A DNA stretch of 64,000 nucleotides from Streptomyces sp. MUM 203J (GTDB lineage: Bacteria; Actinomycetota; Actinomycetes; Streptomycetales; Streptomycetaceae): the NCBI RefSeq assembly GCF_022414595.1, contig NZ_JADWYO010000013.1, positions 1 to 64,000 of the forward strand. The letters are read 5' to 3'. Below the pieces are notes generated by a model that did not search any database, was not told the DNA's origin, and saw nothing but the letters and a program-made list of their open reading frames with translations. A program made the position numbers and the translations under genes. Positions 21,440 to 29,596 of this stretch are shown in pieces; position 1 is the stretch's first letter, and the number at the start of each line of letters is the position of its first letter.

Positions 21440-21461
21440 CCGTTGCTTCCGTCGCGGGTGT

Positions 21462-22904
21462 TCAGACGCGGGTGAGCGGCGTGAGCCTCTGTTCTTGTGG
21501 GGGGATGTGCGGGGGCTCGCGCTGTTCCAGGCCGAAGGTGGTGAGGGCGGTGCGCTGAGGCAGGGGGTAGGGCTCCTTGCCGGTGAGGTGGTTGAGGATG
21601 ACGGCGCTGCGCCAGGCGGTGAGGGTGTGGCTGGTGGCGCCGGGGCCGTGGGTGTGGGGGGTGCCGGTGTGGAGGTAGATGTTTCCGGTGACGGAGGGGT
21701 CGAGGACGATGCGGTGGTGGGTGTCGACGCGGGGGCGTTCCCTGGAGTCGCGGCGGATGTAGGGGTCGAGTGCGGCGAGAAGGCGGTGGTGGGGGCGTTC
21801 GCGGTAACCGGTGGCGAGGATGACGGCGTCGGTGGTGAGGCGGGAGCGGGTTCCCTGATCGGTGTGTTCGAGGTGGAGTTCGACTTTGGTGGTGGCGAGG
21901 CGTCCGGCGGTACGGACGCGGACTCCGGGAGTGAGGACGGTGTCGGGCCAGGCGCCGTGGAGGCTGCGGCGGTAGAGCTCTTGGTGGATGGCGTCGAGGG
22001 TGGTGGGGTCGATGCCCTGGTGGAGGTGGGTGTGGCGGGGGGCGAGGTCGTTGCGGGTGTGTTCGGGGAGGTCGTGGAAGTAGCGGCTGTAGTCAGGGGT
22101 GAGGTGTTCGAGGCCGAGGGTGGTGTTCTCGGTGGGGGTGAAGGCGGGGGTGCGGGTGAGCCAGTGGAGTTTCTCCTGGCCTGTGGGGCGGCTGCGGAGG
22201 AGGTCGAGGAAGATCTCGGCGCCTGACTGACCGGAGCCGATGACGGTGATGTGCTCGGCGGTGCGGAGGCGTTCGCGGTGGTGGAGATAGTCGGCGGAGT
22301 GGACGACAGGGACGGCCGGGGCGTCGACGAGGGGTTTGAGGGGTTCGGGGATGTGGGGTTCGGTGCCGGCGGCGAGGGCGATGTTGCGGGCGTGGGTGCG
22401 GCCGAGGGCTTCGGTTTCGCCGTGGGGGTCGAGGTGGGCGTAGTCGACTTCGAAGAGGTCGAGTTCGGGGTTCCAGCGGATGGAGTCGACGTGGTGGCCG
22501 AAGTGGAGTCCGGGGAGGTGGTCGCTGACCCAGCGGGCGTAGGTCTCGTATTCGGAGCGGGGGATGTGGAGTTGTCGGGCGAGGTGGAAGGGGAGGAGTC
22601 GGTGGCGGCTGCGCAGGTGGTTGAGGTAGCTCCAGGGGCTGGTGGGGTCTGCGAGGGTGACGAGGTCCGCGAGGAAGGGGGTGGTGAGGGTGGTGTGGTC
22701 GGTGAGGGTGCCGGGGTGCCACTGGAAGGTGGGGCGTTGTTCGTAGAAGGCTGTGGTGAGGCCGCCGGGGACGCCGTGGGCGAGGGCGGCGAGGGAGAGG
22801 TTGCCGGGGCCGATGCCGATGCCCACGAGGTCGTGAGGCGGGTCGGGTTGGGCGGGCTCGGCTGAGGGGCTGGGGGTTGCGGTGGCGGTGGGCTCGGAGG
22901 TCAT
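21462..22904 (-). CDS. Lysine/ornithine N-monooxygenase family flavoprotein
   Basis: A 480-residue flavin-dependent N-hydroxylating monooxygenase of the IucD/SidA/PvdA family, which hydroxylates lysine, ornithine or diamines as a first step of hydroxamate siderophore synthesis. The N-terminal FAD motif is VGIGIGPGNLSLAAL, followed by YEQRPTFQWHPG. The NADPH motif is VIGSGQSGAEIFLDLL (about residue 220), and the late FAD/ATG motif is ILATGYRERP. A low-complexity Thr/Pro leader of about 20 residues precedes the FAD domain. No acyltransferase or siderophore synthetase is nearby, so it is an orphan here. It ends 22 bp from the nucleotidase gene. No DmdR-type iron box was apparent upstream. Confidence 0.88.
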   Translation of the reverse strand: MTSEPTATATPSPSAEPAQPDPPHDLVGIGIGPGNLSLAALAHGVPGGLTTAFYEQRPTFQWHPGTLTDHTTLTTPFLADLVTLADPTSPWSYLNHLRSRHRLLPFHLARQLHIPRSEYETYARWVSDHLPGLHFGHHVDSIRWNPELDLFEVDYAHLDPHGETEALGRTHARNIALAAGTEPHIPEPLKPLVDAPAVPVVHSADYLHHRERLRTAEHITVIGSGQSGAEIFLDLLRSRPTGQEKLHWLTRTPAFTPTENTTLGLEHLTPDYSRYFHDLPEHTRNDLAPRHTHLHQGIDPTTLDAIHQELYRRSLHGAWPDTVLTPGVRVRTAGRLATTKVELHLEHTDQGTRSRLTTDAVILATGYRERPHHRLLAALDPYIRRDSRERPRVDTHHRIVLDPSVTGNIYLHTGTPHTHGPGATSHTLTAWRSAVILNHLTGKEPYPLPQRTALTTFGLEQREPPHIPPQEQRLTPLTRV

Positions 22905-23089
22905 GGGGGGGTGCTGCCTCTCACGTGCGCGTGGCATGTCGTCGTGGGGGACAGCGTGTACCGGTGGTGGGGGGTGGGGGCGGGGTGTGGGGGGATCGGT
23001 ACCCGAAGGAGGTACGGGGCTGGGGCGCCGTGGCATGGGGGCGCCCCCGGCGATGGTGCTGCCGGGGGCGGTGGGGTGGGTGTGGTGGT

Positions 23090-25585
23090 TCAGTCGCCGC
23101 GGACTCGGAGGGCGCGGCGGAGGTCGTCGAGGCGGTCGGTGAGCTGGCGGTGGAGGGCGGGGGTGAGGTCGGGGTGGGTGAGGTGTTCGTCTCCGAGGCG
23201 GAGGTTGTCGTGGGTGACGGTGTGCCCGGGGAAGGCGGCGCGGCCGGCGGCGGTGGCGATGGCGGGGCCGCGGCGGCCGGCGAGGGCGACGGCCTCGGGG
23301 TAGTAGCGGGTGACGTAGGGCTGGAGCAGGTCGAGTTGTTCGGGCTGCCAGAAGCCTTGGGCGGTGGCGGTGAAGAGGTAGTTGGAGAGGCTGTCGTCGT
23401 GGAACATGCGGTCCCACGCGGCGGCTTTGGCTTCGGGGGTGGGGAGGGCGGCGCGGCAGCGGGCGGCGCCTTCCTGACCGGTGGCGCTGGGGTCCTGGTC
23501 GAGTTCGGCGTCGATGTGGGCGTCGTCGGCGGCACCGAGGGCGGCCAGGCGGTGGAGGGCGCGCCAGCGGAGTTCGGGGTCGAGGTCGGGGCCGCCGGGG
23601 ACGCTGCCGTCGGTGAGCCAGCCGTGGAGGGTGCCGGTGCGGGTGGTGGTGTCGATGTAGTGGCGTACGGCGGTGAGGCGGAGTCCGGGGTGACTGCCGT
23701 CCTCGGTGCGGCGGATGAGGTCCCGGGTGAGGTCGTTGAGCGTGGTGAGGGCGGCGGGCCGCTGGTCGGTGGTGAGGTAGCGGTCGGTGATCTGGTCGCC
23801 GGCGAAGGCCAGGACGTTCTCGACGATGGAGACGTCGGTTTCCTGGCGGAGGTGGGCGCGGGCGGTGTCGAGGTAGGTGAGGGGTTCGAGGTCGCCGTCG
23901 CGGACCATGTCGCGGAAGGTGTTCCAGAGGACGGCGCGGGTGAGGGGGTCGGGGACGCCGGAGAGGGTGCGCAGGGCGGTCTCCTCCGACTCGGGGTCGA
24001 GGCGGATCTTGGCGTAGGTGAGGTCGTGGTCGTTGGGCACGACGAGGGCGGGGCGGGTGCCGGTGCGGGGCGTGGCGGGTTCGGTGGGCGGGACGTCCGT
24101 CTCGTGGCGTTCGCGCAGGACGAGGCTCTGGCCGTCGCCGAGGTCGCGGTCGTAGGCGCCGATGGCGATGCGGTGGGGGCGGGTGCCGGCGCGGTCGAGG
24201 GTGGGGGTCCAGCGGCCGGGGCCGGTGGTGACGGTGGCGGTGAGGGTGTCCATGCCGGTGGTGCGGAGCCAGGTGTCGGCCCAGGCGTGGACGTCGCGGT
24301 CGGTGGCGGAGGCGAGGTTGTCGATGAAGTCCGCGAGGGTGGCGTTGCCGAACTTGTGGCGGGTGAAGTGGGTGTTGATTCCGGCGAGGAAGTCCTTTTC
24401 GCCGAGCCAGGTGACGAGCTGGCGAAGGGCGGAGGCGCCCTTGGCGTAGGAGATGCCGTCGAAGTTGAGGAGGGCGGAGGCGGTGTCGGGGACGGCGTCG
24501 GGATCGGGGGCGACGGGGTGGGTGGAGGGCCGCTGGTCGGCGTCGTATCCCCAGGGTTTGCGTTCGACGCCGAAGCTGATCCAGGTGTCGGGGTAGCGGG
24601 TGGTGGCCTCGTTGATGATCTGGTATCCCATGTACTCCGCGAAGGACTCGTTCAGCCAGATGTCGTCGAACCACTTGAGGGTGACGAGGTCCCCGAACCA
24701 CATGTGGGCCATCTCGTGGGCGATGGTCATGGCGCGGCGCTGGCGCTGGGCGATGGTGACGGCGGAGCGGAAGACGTATTCGTCGCGGAAGGTGACGAGG
24801 CCGGGGTTCTCCATGGCGCCGGCGTTGAATTCGGGGACGAACGCCTGGTCGTAGGAGTCGAAGGGGTAGGGCTCGTCGAACTTCTCGTGGTAGCGGTCGA
24901 AGCAGTGCCGGGTGACGTCGAGGAGTTCGTCGGCGTCGGCGTCGAGGTGGGGGGCGAGGGAGCGGCGGCAGTGGATGCCGAAGGGGAGTCCGGCGTGCTG
25001 GGTGCGGACGGAGTGCCAGGGGCCGGCGGCGACGGCGACGAGGTAGGTGGAGATGCGGGGGGTGGTGGCGGCCCTCCAGTGGCCGTCGCCGGTGGGGGTG
25101 GTGATGCCGTTGGCGAGGACGGTCCAGCTGTCGGGGGCGGTGACGGTGACGTCGAAGGTGGCTTTGAGGTCGGGCTGGTCGAAGGCGGCGAAGACGCGCT
25201 GGACGTCGTCGAGGAAGAGCTGGGTGTAGACGTACGTTTCGCCGTCGGCGGGGTCGGTGAAGCGGTGCATGCCCTCCCCGGTGCGGGAGTAGTGCATGGC
25301 GGCGTGGAGGCGGAGTTCGTGGGGGCCCTGGGTGAGGCCGGTGAGGGGGAACCGGTTGTCGTCGAGGGTGGAGGGGTCGAGGGGCTGCCCGTCGAGGGTG
25401 ACGCTGCGGAGCGTGGCCGGTTTGAGTTCGACGAAAGTGTCGCCGGGGGTTCGGGCGGTGAACCGGATGTGGGCGGTGGACTCGAAGGTGTCGTCACCGG
25501 TGGTGAGGTCGAGGTGGACCGTGTAGTGGTCGACGTCCAGGATCCGGGCTCGGGTCTGCGCCTCTTCGCGCGTCAGTGCGGGCAT
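23090..25585 (-). CDS. pepN: Aminopeptidase N (M1 family)
   Basis: An 831-residue zinc aminopeptidase removing N-terminal residues from peptides in the cytoplasm. It has the substrate-anchoring GAMENPGLVTFRDEY motif and the zinc site HEMAHMWFGDLVTLKWFDD followed by WLNESFAEYM (HExxH-x18-E). The long helical ERAP1-like C-terminal domain fills the last about 400 residues. The ATG at 25585 gives the conserved start MPALTREEAQ and follows GGGGGCC; an ATG three codons upstream is also possible. It is transcribed in the same direction as the monooxygenase gene, 185 bp apart. Confidence 0.95.
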   Translation of the reverse strand: MPALTREEAQTRARILDVDHYTVHLDLTTGDDTFESTAHIRFTARTPGDTFVELKPATLRSVTLDGQPLDPSTLDDNRFPLTGLTQGPHELRLHAAMHYSRTGEGMHRFTDPADGETYVYTQLFLDDVQRVFAAFDQPDLKATFDVTVTAPDSWTVLANGITTPTGDGHWRAATTPRISTYLVAVAAGPWHSVRTQHAGLPFGIHCRRSLAPHLDADADELLDVTRHCFDRYHEKFDEPYPFDSYDQAFVPEFNAGAMENPGLVTFRDEYVFRSAVTIAQRQRRAMTIAHEMAHMWFGDLVTLKWFDDIWLNESFAEYMGYQIINEATTRYPDTWISFGVERKPWGYDADQRPSTHPVAPDPDAVPDTASALLNFDGISYAKGASALRQLVTWLGEKDFLAGINTHFTRHKFGNATLADFIDNLASATDRDVHAWADTWLRTTGMDTLTATVTTGPGRWTPTLDRAGTRPHRIAIGAYDRDLGDGQSLVLRERHETDVPPTEPATPRTGTRPALVVPNDHDLTYAKIRLDPESEETALRTLSGVPDPLTRAVLWNTFRDMVRDGDLEPLTYLDTARAHLRQETDVSIVENVLAFAGDQITDRYLTTDQRPAALTTLNDLTRDLIRRTEDGSHPGLRLTAVRHYIDTTTRTGTLHGWLTDGSVPGGPDLDPELRWRALHRLAALGAADDAHIDAELDQDPSATGQEGAARCRAALPTPEAKAAAWDRMFHDDSLSNYLFTATAQGFWQPEQLDLLQPYVTRYYPEAVALAGRRGPAIATAAGRAAFPGHTVTHDNLRLGDEHLTHPDLTPALHRQLTDRLDDLRRALRVRGD

Positions 25586-25666
25586 GGCCCCCATGCTGCC
25601 TGACGGGGTGGGGCCGGGTCAGCGGGTTCCGCTGCCAGCTTCGCGCGGGGGTGGGCGAGGGTAGTA

Positions 25667-25912
25667 TCAGGCGGTTTCGGTGGTGTGGTCTCGCATGGCG
25701 GTTGCCGGCGTGGTGGTTGGCGGTGATGGTCTCGCCGTTGCCGTGGGGCGCCGGGCCGGTGGACGGTGGACCAGGGCTGTTGTCCGTTCCGGTGGAGGCG
25801 GAGACTGGCGGCACCACAGGCAGGCGGCGCCGGCGTGCACGTCCCACGGCAGGCCGCGGGCCGTGGTGGGGATGGTGTAGCGGGTCGGCTGCTCGGCCGC
25901 CGGGGCGGTCAC
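25667..25912 (-). CDS. Small hypothetical protein, third gene of a coupled cassette
   Basis: An 81-residue protein not recognised. I chose the GTG at 25912 because it forms a GTGA overlap with the preceding gene. A PTRYTIPTTARGLPWDVHAG segment precedes a single ACLWCRQ Cys pair; the rest is Thr/Pro/Arg-rich and probably disordered. Such small proteins commonly sit in co-translated sets next to XRE-type regulators in Streptomyces. Function unknown. Confidence 0.55.
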   Translation of the reverse strand: MTAPAAEQPTRYTIPTTARGLPWDVHAGAACLWCRQSPPPPERTTALVHRPPARRPTATARPSPPTTTPATAMRDHTTETA

Positions 25913-26118
25913 GACGCGGTCCCCTGGTGGCAGTCGGTGCACGCGCGGCGAGGCTCATGCCCGGGCAGCGGAACGGAGTCGATCCCCCGGAGCTCCCGGC
26001 CGCAGTGCGTACACTGGAGGCCGCTCGCCTGCCGCAGGCGGTGGGGGTAGGGCTTCGAGACGAGGGCGGAGGCGGCCAGCCACGTCGGGTACGGGCCCAT
26101 GGGATGCGGCGTACTCAT
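25909..26118 (-). CDS. Small zinc-ribbon-like protein, second gene of the cassette
   Basis: A 69-residue protein with two CxxC pairs (LQCTHCGREL and RRACTDCHQG) arranged like a one-zinc ribbon in its C-terminal half. The start codon overlaps the previous stop (TGATG) and the stop overlaps the next GTG, so it should be translationally coupled on both sides. The zinc ribbon hints at nucleic-acid or protein binding, but the function is unknown. Confidence 0.6.
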   Translation of the reverse strand: MSTPHPMGPYPTWLAASALVSKPYPHRLRQASGLQCTHCGRELRGIDSVPLPGHEPRRACTDCHQGTAS

Positions 26119-26330
26119 CAGGGCCGCTCCACCACCGTCAGAGGGCTGTCCAGGTGGCGGGACAAGTCCGCATGCAGCCGTTCCGCCTCGGCCCTCGACA
26201 GGACAAGGTCCGTGGAACCGACGAGAGTGTCGACCTTCCAAAGGTCGATGGGTACGCGGACCTCGCCGGTGTCCGGGTCGTAGCGCGTGGGTGCGCCCGT
26301 GGCGGCTGAGGCGTGCGAGGGCGTGGCCAT
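26118..26330 (-). CDS. Small hypothetical protein, first gene of the cassette
   Basis: A 70-residue protein with the segment RYDPDTGEVRVPIDLWKV and LVLSRAEAERLHADLSRHLD, a beta-strand then helix pattern found in short proteins beside XRE regulators in Streptomyces. No motif gives a function. It is the first of three overlapping genes (26330 to 25667). The gene upstream on the same strand is the broken regulator at 26433-26905, which probably was its partner. Confidence 0.6.
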   Translation of the reverse strand: MATPSHASAATGAPTRYDPDTGEVRVPIDLWKVDTLVGSTDLVLSRAEAERLHADLSRHLDSPLTVVERP

Positions 26331-26432
26331 GTAGGCGTCCTCTCGGTGACGGCTGAATGACGGGCCGTCACCGTAGAGCGCGTACCGGCGGGTAACGGGG
26401 ACTGGTTGTCCCCCCTACCCACCTCGCCCCCC

Positions 26433-26905
26433 TCACCCCGCCTCTCGTACCCCGATCCTCTCCGCCAGCCGCGCCGCCTCCGGCCGCAGCGCCCGCGGCG
26501 CCTCACGCCACAGCTGAGCGACTGCACTACGCGCGGACGGGGTGTACGCCACCGTCTCCGGCCCGATCTCGTGCGCCTTCTGCATCACGTGCAGAGCGGC
26601 CGTCCTGTCCCCCCCCCCCCCCCCCACTGGAGATGCCCGCGAGCCACCTCCACCCACAGGCGTGCCTGCCGCTCCACCGACGGCATCGCATCCGGGTCCA
26701 GGTCATCAGCCCATGACAGGGCCTGACGGGATGTACGCAGGTCGACAGCGACGCTGATCTGGTGGAAGTCGGCGTTCGCCCGGCCGAACACCGTCGACGG
26801 GTGAACGTAAGAGGCGGGCAGGCTCTTCGCTACCTGGTCGCCCGCCTTCCAGTACCGCCAGGCCGCGTTGCCGTCCGCGGCCCGCGCCGCGGTGACAGCC
26901 GCGTG
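26433..26905 (-). pseudogene. C-terminal fragment of XRE-type regulator, frameshifted at a 17-C run and truncated by IS701 material
   Basis: Two frames join into one helical repeat-like C-terminal domain. From 26905 one frame reads AADGNAAWRYWKAGDQVAK, then VFGRANADFHQISVAVDLR, to VEVARGHLQW. A run of 17 C (26609-26625) then breaks the frame. The other frame continues DRTAALHVMQKAHEIGPETV to LAERIGVREAG and stop. This is the usual tail of Streptomyces XRE regulators with TPR-like repeats. The N-terminal HTH half is absent; the frame ends where transposase sequence begins. It is a remnant and probably not functional. Confidence 0.7.
26609..26625. repeat. 17-base poly-C tract
   Basis: An uninterrupted run of 17 C on the + strand (poly-G in the coding sense) lies inside the regulator remnant. 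A run of 15 or 18 would restore the frame. It could be a slippage site or an assembly error. Confidence 0.85.
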
Positions 26906-27611
26906 GAGCCGGTGTCGGCTATGTGGTCGCGGTGCCGAAGTCTCAGCAGGTCAAGAGTCTGGCCGGGTTCTGGAGGATCGACGAGCTGATCGCCCAGGCG
27001 CCGGAGGACGCCTGGCAGCGGCTCTCCTGCGGCGACGGTGCCAAGGGGCCGCGCGTCTACGACTGGGCCAGCGCGAAACTGCCCGCGATCGGTTTCTTCG
27101 ACGGCGACACCCCGACACATCACCGCTGGGTGCTGGCCCGCCGCAGCCTTGTCCGCCCCGACGAGATCGCCTACTACTTCGCCTACGCGCCGGTGACCTG
27201 CACCATTGCCGATCTCGCAGGGGTGGCCGGCATGCGGTGGGCGATCGAGGAGTGTTTCCAGGCCGCGAAGAACGAGTGTGGCCTGGACGAGTACGAAGTC
27301 CGACGTTACGTGGGCTGGTACCGGCACATCACCCTGGCCATGCTCGCTCACGCCTTCCTCGCCGGCCTGGCCGCCGGTGAGATGGCAAAGGGGGCTGCAG
27401 AAACGACCCCACCAGCACCATCGTCGCCCTCACCGTGGCAGAGATCCGACGGCTCCTGGAACATCTCCTGCCCCACCACCGAACCCCGCCCGCCCCTCAA
27501 GAACACACACTGACCTGGTCCCACTGGCGACGCCGCAGACAAGCCACCGCCCGCCGCTGCCACTACCGCAGAAGAACCAGCTCAGGACACGAACCGCTGC
27601 TGGAGTACTAG
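26906..27611 (+). pseudogene. IS701-family transposase, C-terminal fragment with frameshift
   Basis: The fragment begins in mid-protein (AGVGYVVAVPKSQQVKSL) and includes the DDE-type C-terminal segment MRWAIEECFQAAKNECGLDEYEVRRYVGWYRH, read here as two blocks around ECGLDEYE, then ITLAMLAHAFLAGLAA. A frameshift near 27400 separates this from a second frame with IVALTVAEIRRLLEHLLPH and LTWSHWRRRRQATARRCHYR, ending at TAG 27611. The N-terminal half and left end of the element are missing. It abuts the truncated regulator at about 26905, so the insertion or a later deletion destroyed that gene. Confidence 0.75.
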
Positions 27612-27932
27612 CACGGGCACGTCCAGGTCGAGCCCAAGGAACTACCCCCGCGCGGACTTCAGCCGGTACGCGGTGGCGGTGCCGATCAGCCAGCAGTCGA
27701 AGTCATCGGCCGGGACGCGTCTTCGGGCGCCGACTGCACCCGAAGGGCCACAAGGCCCCGAGGCTCGATCGTTGAGAGGCTAGGATGATCGCCTCTGCGC
27801 GAAGGCGTCCTTGCCCTTACGCCAGTTGGGCGTTCGAGTGTATATGATCATGCCTCATGGAGCCTGCACTGACCGGCAGCACTCCTGTGTTCGATGTATC
27901 TCTCTCACACCTTTTCATTGGGGGAACGCGAC
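27612..27932. other. Gap after IS701 fragment
   Basis: No gene that I can support lies in these 321 bases. The first half remains GC-rich and may be decayed coding DNA. From about 27780 the composition becomes clearly more AT-rich, marking the start of a lower-GC segment that holds the next two genes and presumably the promoter of the secreted-protein gene. Confidence 0.5.
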
Positions 27933-28328
27933 ATGATCGCGAAGAGAATTTTTGCTGCGCTGACGGCCCTCATCGCCCTCCTGGGAGGCGGATTGACAAT
28001 GGCGCCAACTGCCAGCGCAGGATCATACGGGTGCGGCAACACTTCAAATGGGCAACTCTGTGTCCGCGGAGGAACGCTGGGGAAGGACGGGAACTATACG
28101 TTCAAGGTCTCCTACTACCGTTCCCCGAAAGCTGAGATCACCGTCAAGCTGGGAACTCAGCGCAAGAATTCCAAGATAACCGCGCTTGTGCTCTGGTTTG
28201 GCTCCAAGAAGACGAAGAACGGCTACGTGGAACTCTCCAAGAAGCATCACCTGAATGCTAACGAGTGCATCCGCGGGGTGATGGAATACAAGGGTAAGAC
28301 CTATGTGACGAAGTGGCGCTGTCCGTGA
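27933..28328 (+). CDS. Small secreted basic protein, unknown function
   Basis: A 131-residue protein with a clear Sec signal (MIAKRIFAALTALIALLGGG, cleavage near PTASAGS). The mature part of about 100 residues is Lys-rich, has four Cys (GCGNTSNGQLCVRGG early; ANECIRG and KWRCP late) that could form two disulfides, and beta-type alternation (NYTFKVSYYRSPKAEITVKL). The ATG at 27933 follows GGGGGAA. The size and secretion suggest a small exported enzyme inhibitor, toxin or structural protein, but I recognise no family. It lies in a lower-GC segment between mobile-element remnants, suggesting horizontal acquisition. Confidence 0.7.
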   Translation: MIAKRIFAALTALIALLGGGLTMAPTASAGSYGCGNTSNGQLCVRGGTLGKDGNYTFKVSYYRSPKAEITVKLGTQRKNSKITALVLWFGSKKTKNGYVELSKKHHLNANECIRGVMEYKGKTYVTKWRCP

Positions 28329-28402
28329 GTTGAACGGTAGGCTGGGTGCTGCGATGACTGCACCCAGCTACTGCTTGACGTGACTCGGTTCGCGGGATAG
28401 GC

Positions 28403-28957
28403 ATGTGGCAAGTTCTTCTCTATATTAGCCCGTTCACGGTCTCACTCTTCATCGGCATCGTCACGGCGCTGTGCGGAATTGGCGCTTGGTGTTATCACCG
28501 GACAGAGGGCCGGGGTCTCGTCACGCTGGCCCGCATACTGCTGAGTTCATGGGCTCTGCTTGTTCTGGTCGCCACTCTGCTGCCCACGCAGCCCCTGGGC
28601 ACTGGAGGGTACGACATCTCATGGGTCCCCGGTGAGGGAATGTGGGAGGCGAGCGGAAATGGCGGGGCTGGGCTTTTCCCAGAAGAGCGCCAAATGATCT
28701 TCCAGTTGCAGATCGCCAATGCGGCCATGTTCGTTCCGATGGCCGCATTGGCCCGGTTCTCGGTACAGCAAGCTTCTGTTCTGGAAATATCTGCCGCATG
28801 CTTGCTCGCAAGTGTTGCAATTGAGGTAACGCAATTCCTCATGGCGGCGGGCCGTACGGTAGATGTTGATGACGTGCTATTCAATACCGTAGGCGGAATC
28901 TTGGGTGCAACAATCGCGTGGGGCACTCTTCGAGTTGCAGAGATTGGCACCCGCTGA
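28403..28957 (+). CDS. VanZ-family membrane protein
   Basis: A 184-residue membrane protein with four to five hydrophobic segments. ILLSSWALLVLVATLLPTQP and the later VAIEVTQFLMAAGRTVDVDDVLFN (conserved EVxQ, R, DxDDxxxN) are the VanZ/phosphotransbutyrylase-like signature. VanZ-like proteins are linked to glycopeptide (teicoplanin) tolerance in some species but mostly have unknown roles. It sits 75 bp after the small secreted protein in the same lower-GC block and may be co-transcribed with it. No van resistance genes are nearby, so resistance should not be assumed. Confidence 0.8.
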   Translation: MWQVLLYISPFTVSLFIGIVTALCGIGAWCYHRTEGRGLVTLARILLSSWALLVLVATLLPTQPLGTGGYDISWVPGEGMWEASGNGGAGLFPEERQMIFQLQIANAAMFVPMAALARFSVQQASVLEISAACLLASVAIEVTQFLMAAGRTVDVDDVLFNTVGGILGATIAWGTLRVAEIGTR

Positions 28958-29037
28958 GCGATGTAGGCGGGTAGCCGCCTTCCGGGAAGTCGGAGGGTGC
29001 GGCCTGGGCCGGCGGCCGGAGCCGACATGCCTGGCTA

Positions 29038-29596
29038 GGGTCTGTCCAGCGAGTGGTGTAACTCGTGGGTTGGTTGTTACTGCTGGGCAGCGGTGAGGCG
29101 GCCGTCGAAGGCGATGTCGAAAGCCTGGAGGGCGGGCTTCCATCGCCTGGTCCAGCGTTTCGCGCCGTTCCCGGTTGGGTCGAGGCTCATGACCGCGAGG
29201 TAGACGCACTTGAGAGCGGCCTGCTCAGTGGGGAAATGGCCGCGGGCACGGACGGCCTTGCGGATCCGGGCGTTCACGCTCTCGATGGCGTTGGTCGTGC
29301 ACACGATCTTGCGGATCTCGACGTCGAACTGAAGGAAAGGCACGAACTCCGCCCATGCGCGTTCCCACAGCCGCACGATCGCCGGGTACTTGGCTCCCCA
29401 TTCCTCGGAGAACTCCACCTCCTTCACCGGTCAGCCGCAGCCCGTCGGCCTGGGCCCGCGCCACCAACTGAGCGACCAGCTCGTCATCCACCCCAGCCGG
29501 CCCGACGGCCTGACCTTCACTCTCGGAGACACTCACGTCAGTAGTCATCAACTACCGCTTCCTGCTTGGGAGTTACACCACTCACCGTACAGACCC
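29038..29596. mobile_element. Internally deleted IS256-family element (559 bp)
   Basis: Both ends survive as about 28-bp imperfect inverted repeats: gggtctgtccagcgagtggt at the left and, reversed, gggtctgtacggtgagtggt at the right, both followed by gtaactc. The inside holds only the first about 44 codons and last about 115 codons of the transposase. It is therefore a MITE-like deletion derivative that could still be moved by a full-length relative in trans. Its right end abuts the truncated integrase. Confidence 0.8.
29077..29548 (-). pseudogene. IS256-family transposase, N- and C-terminal ends fused by deletion
   Basis: The start MTTDVSVSESEGQAVGPAG then VDDELVAQLVARAQADGLRL is the N terminus of an IS256 (mutator) transposase. 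At about 29425-29435 the sequence jumps, in a different frame, to EFSEEWGAKYPAIVRLWERA, IVCTTNAIESVNARIRKAVR and ARGHFPTEQAALKCVYLAVM, the C-terminal family signature. The central DDE catalytic part is missing, so it cannot be active. Confidence 0.8.

Noticed and set aside
22877..25603. 908-codon open frame opposite the monooxygenase and pepN genes
   Set aside because: It spans two real genes antisense and encodes a Gly/Val/Glu low-complexity chain.
27650..27780. Possible minus-strand coding remnant ending LIGTATAYRLKSARG
   Set aside because: Short and not recognisable; no start, no neighbouring continuation.
28403..28957. Glycopeptide-resistance locus based on the VanZ-like gene
   Set aside because: No vanH, vanA, vanX or regulator genes are present, and VanZ-like proteins mostly have other or unknown roles.
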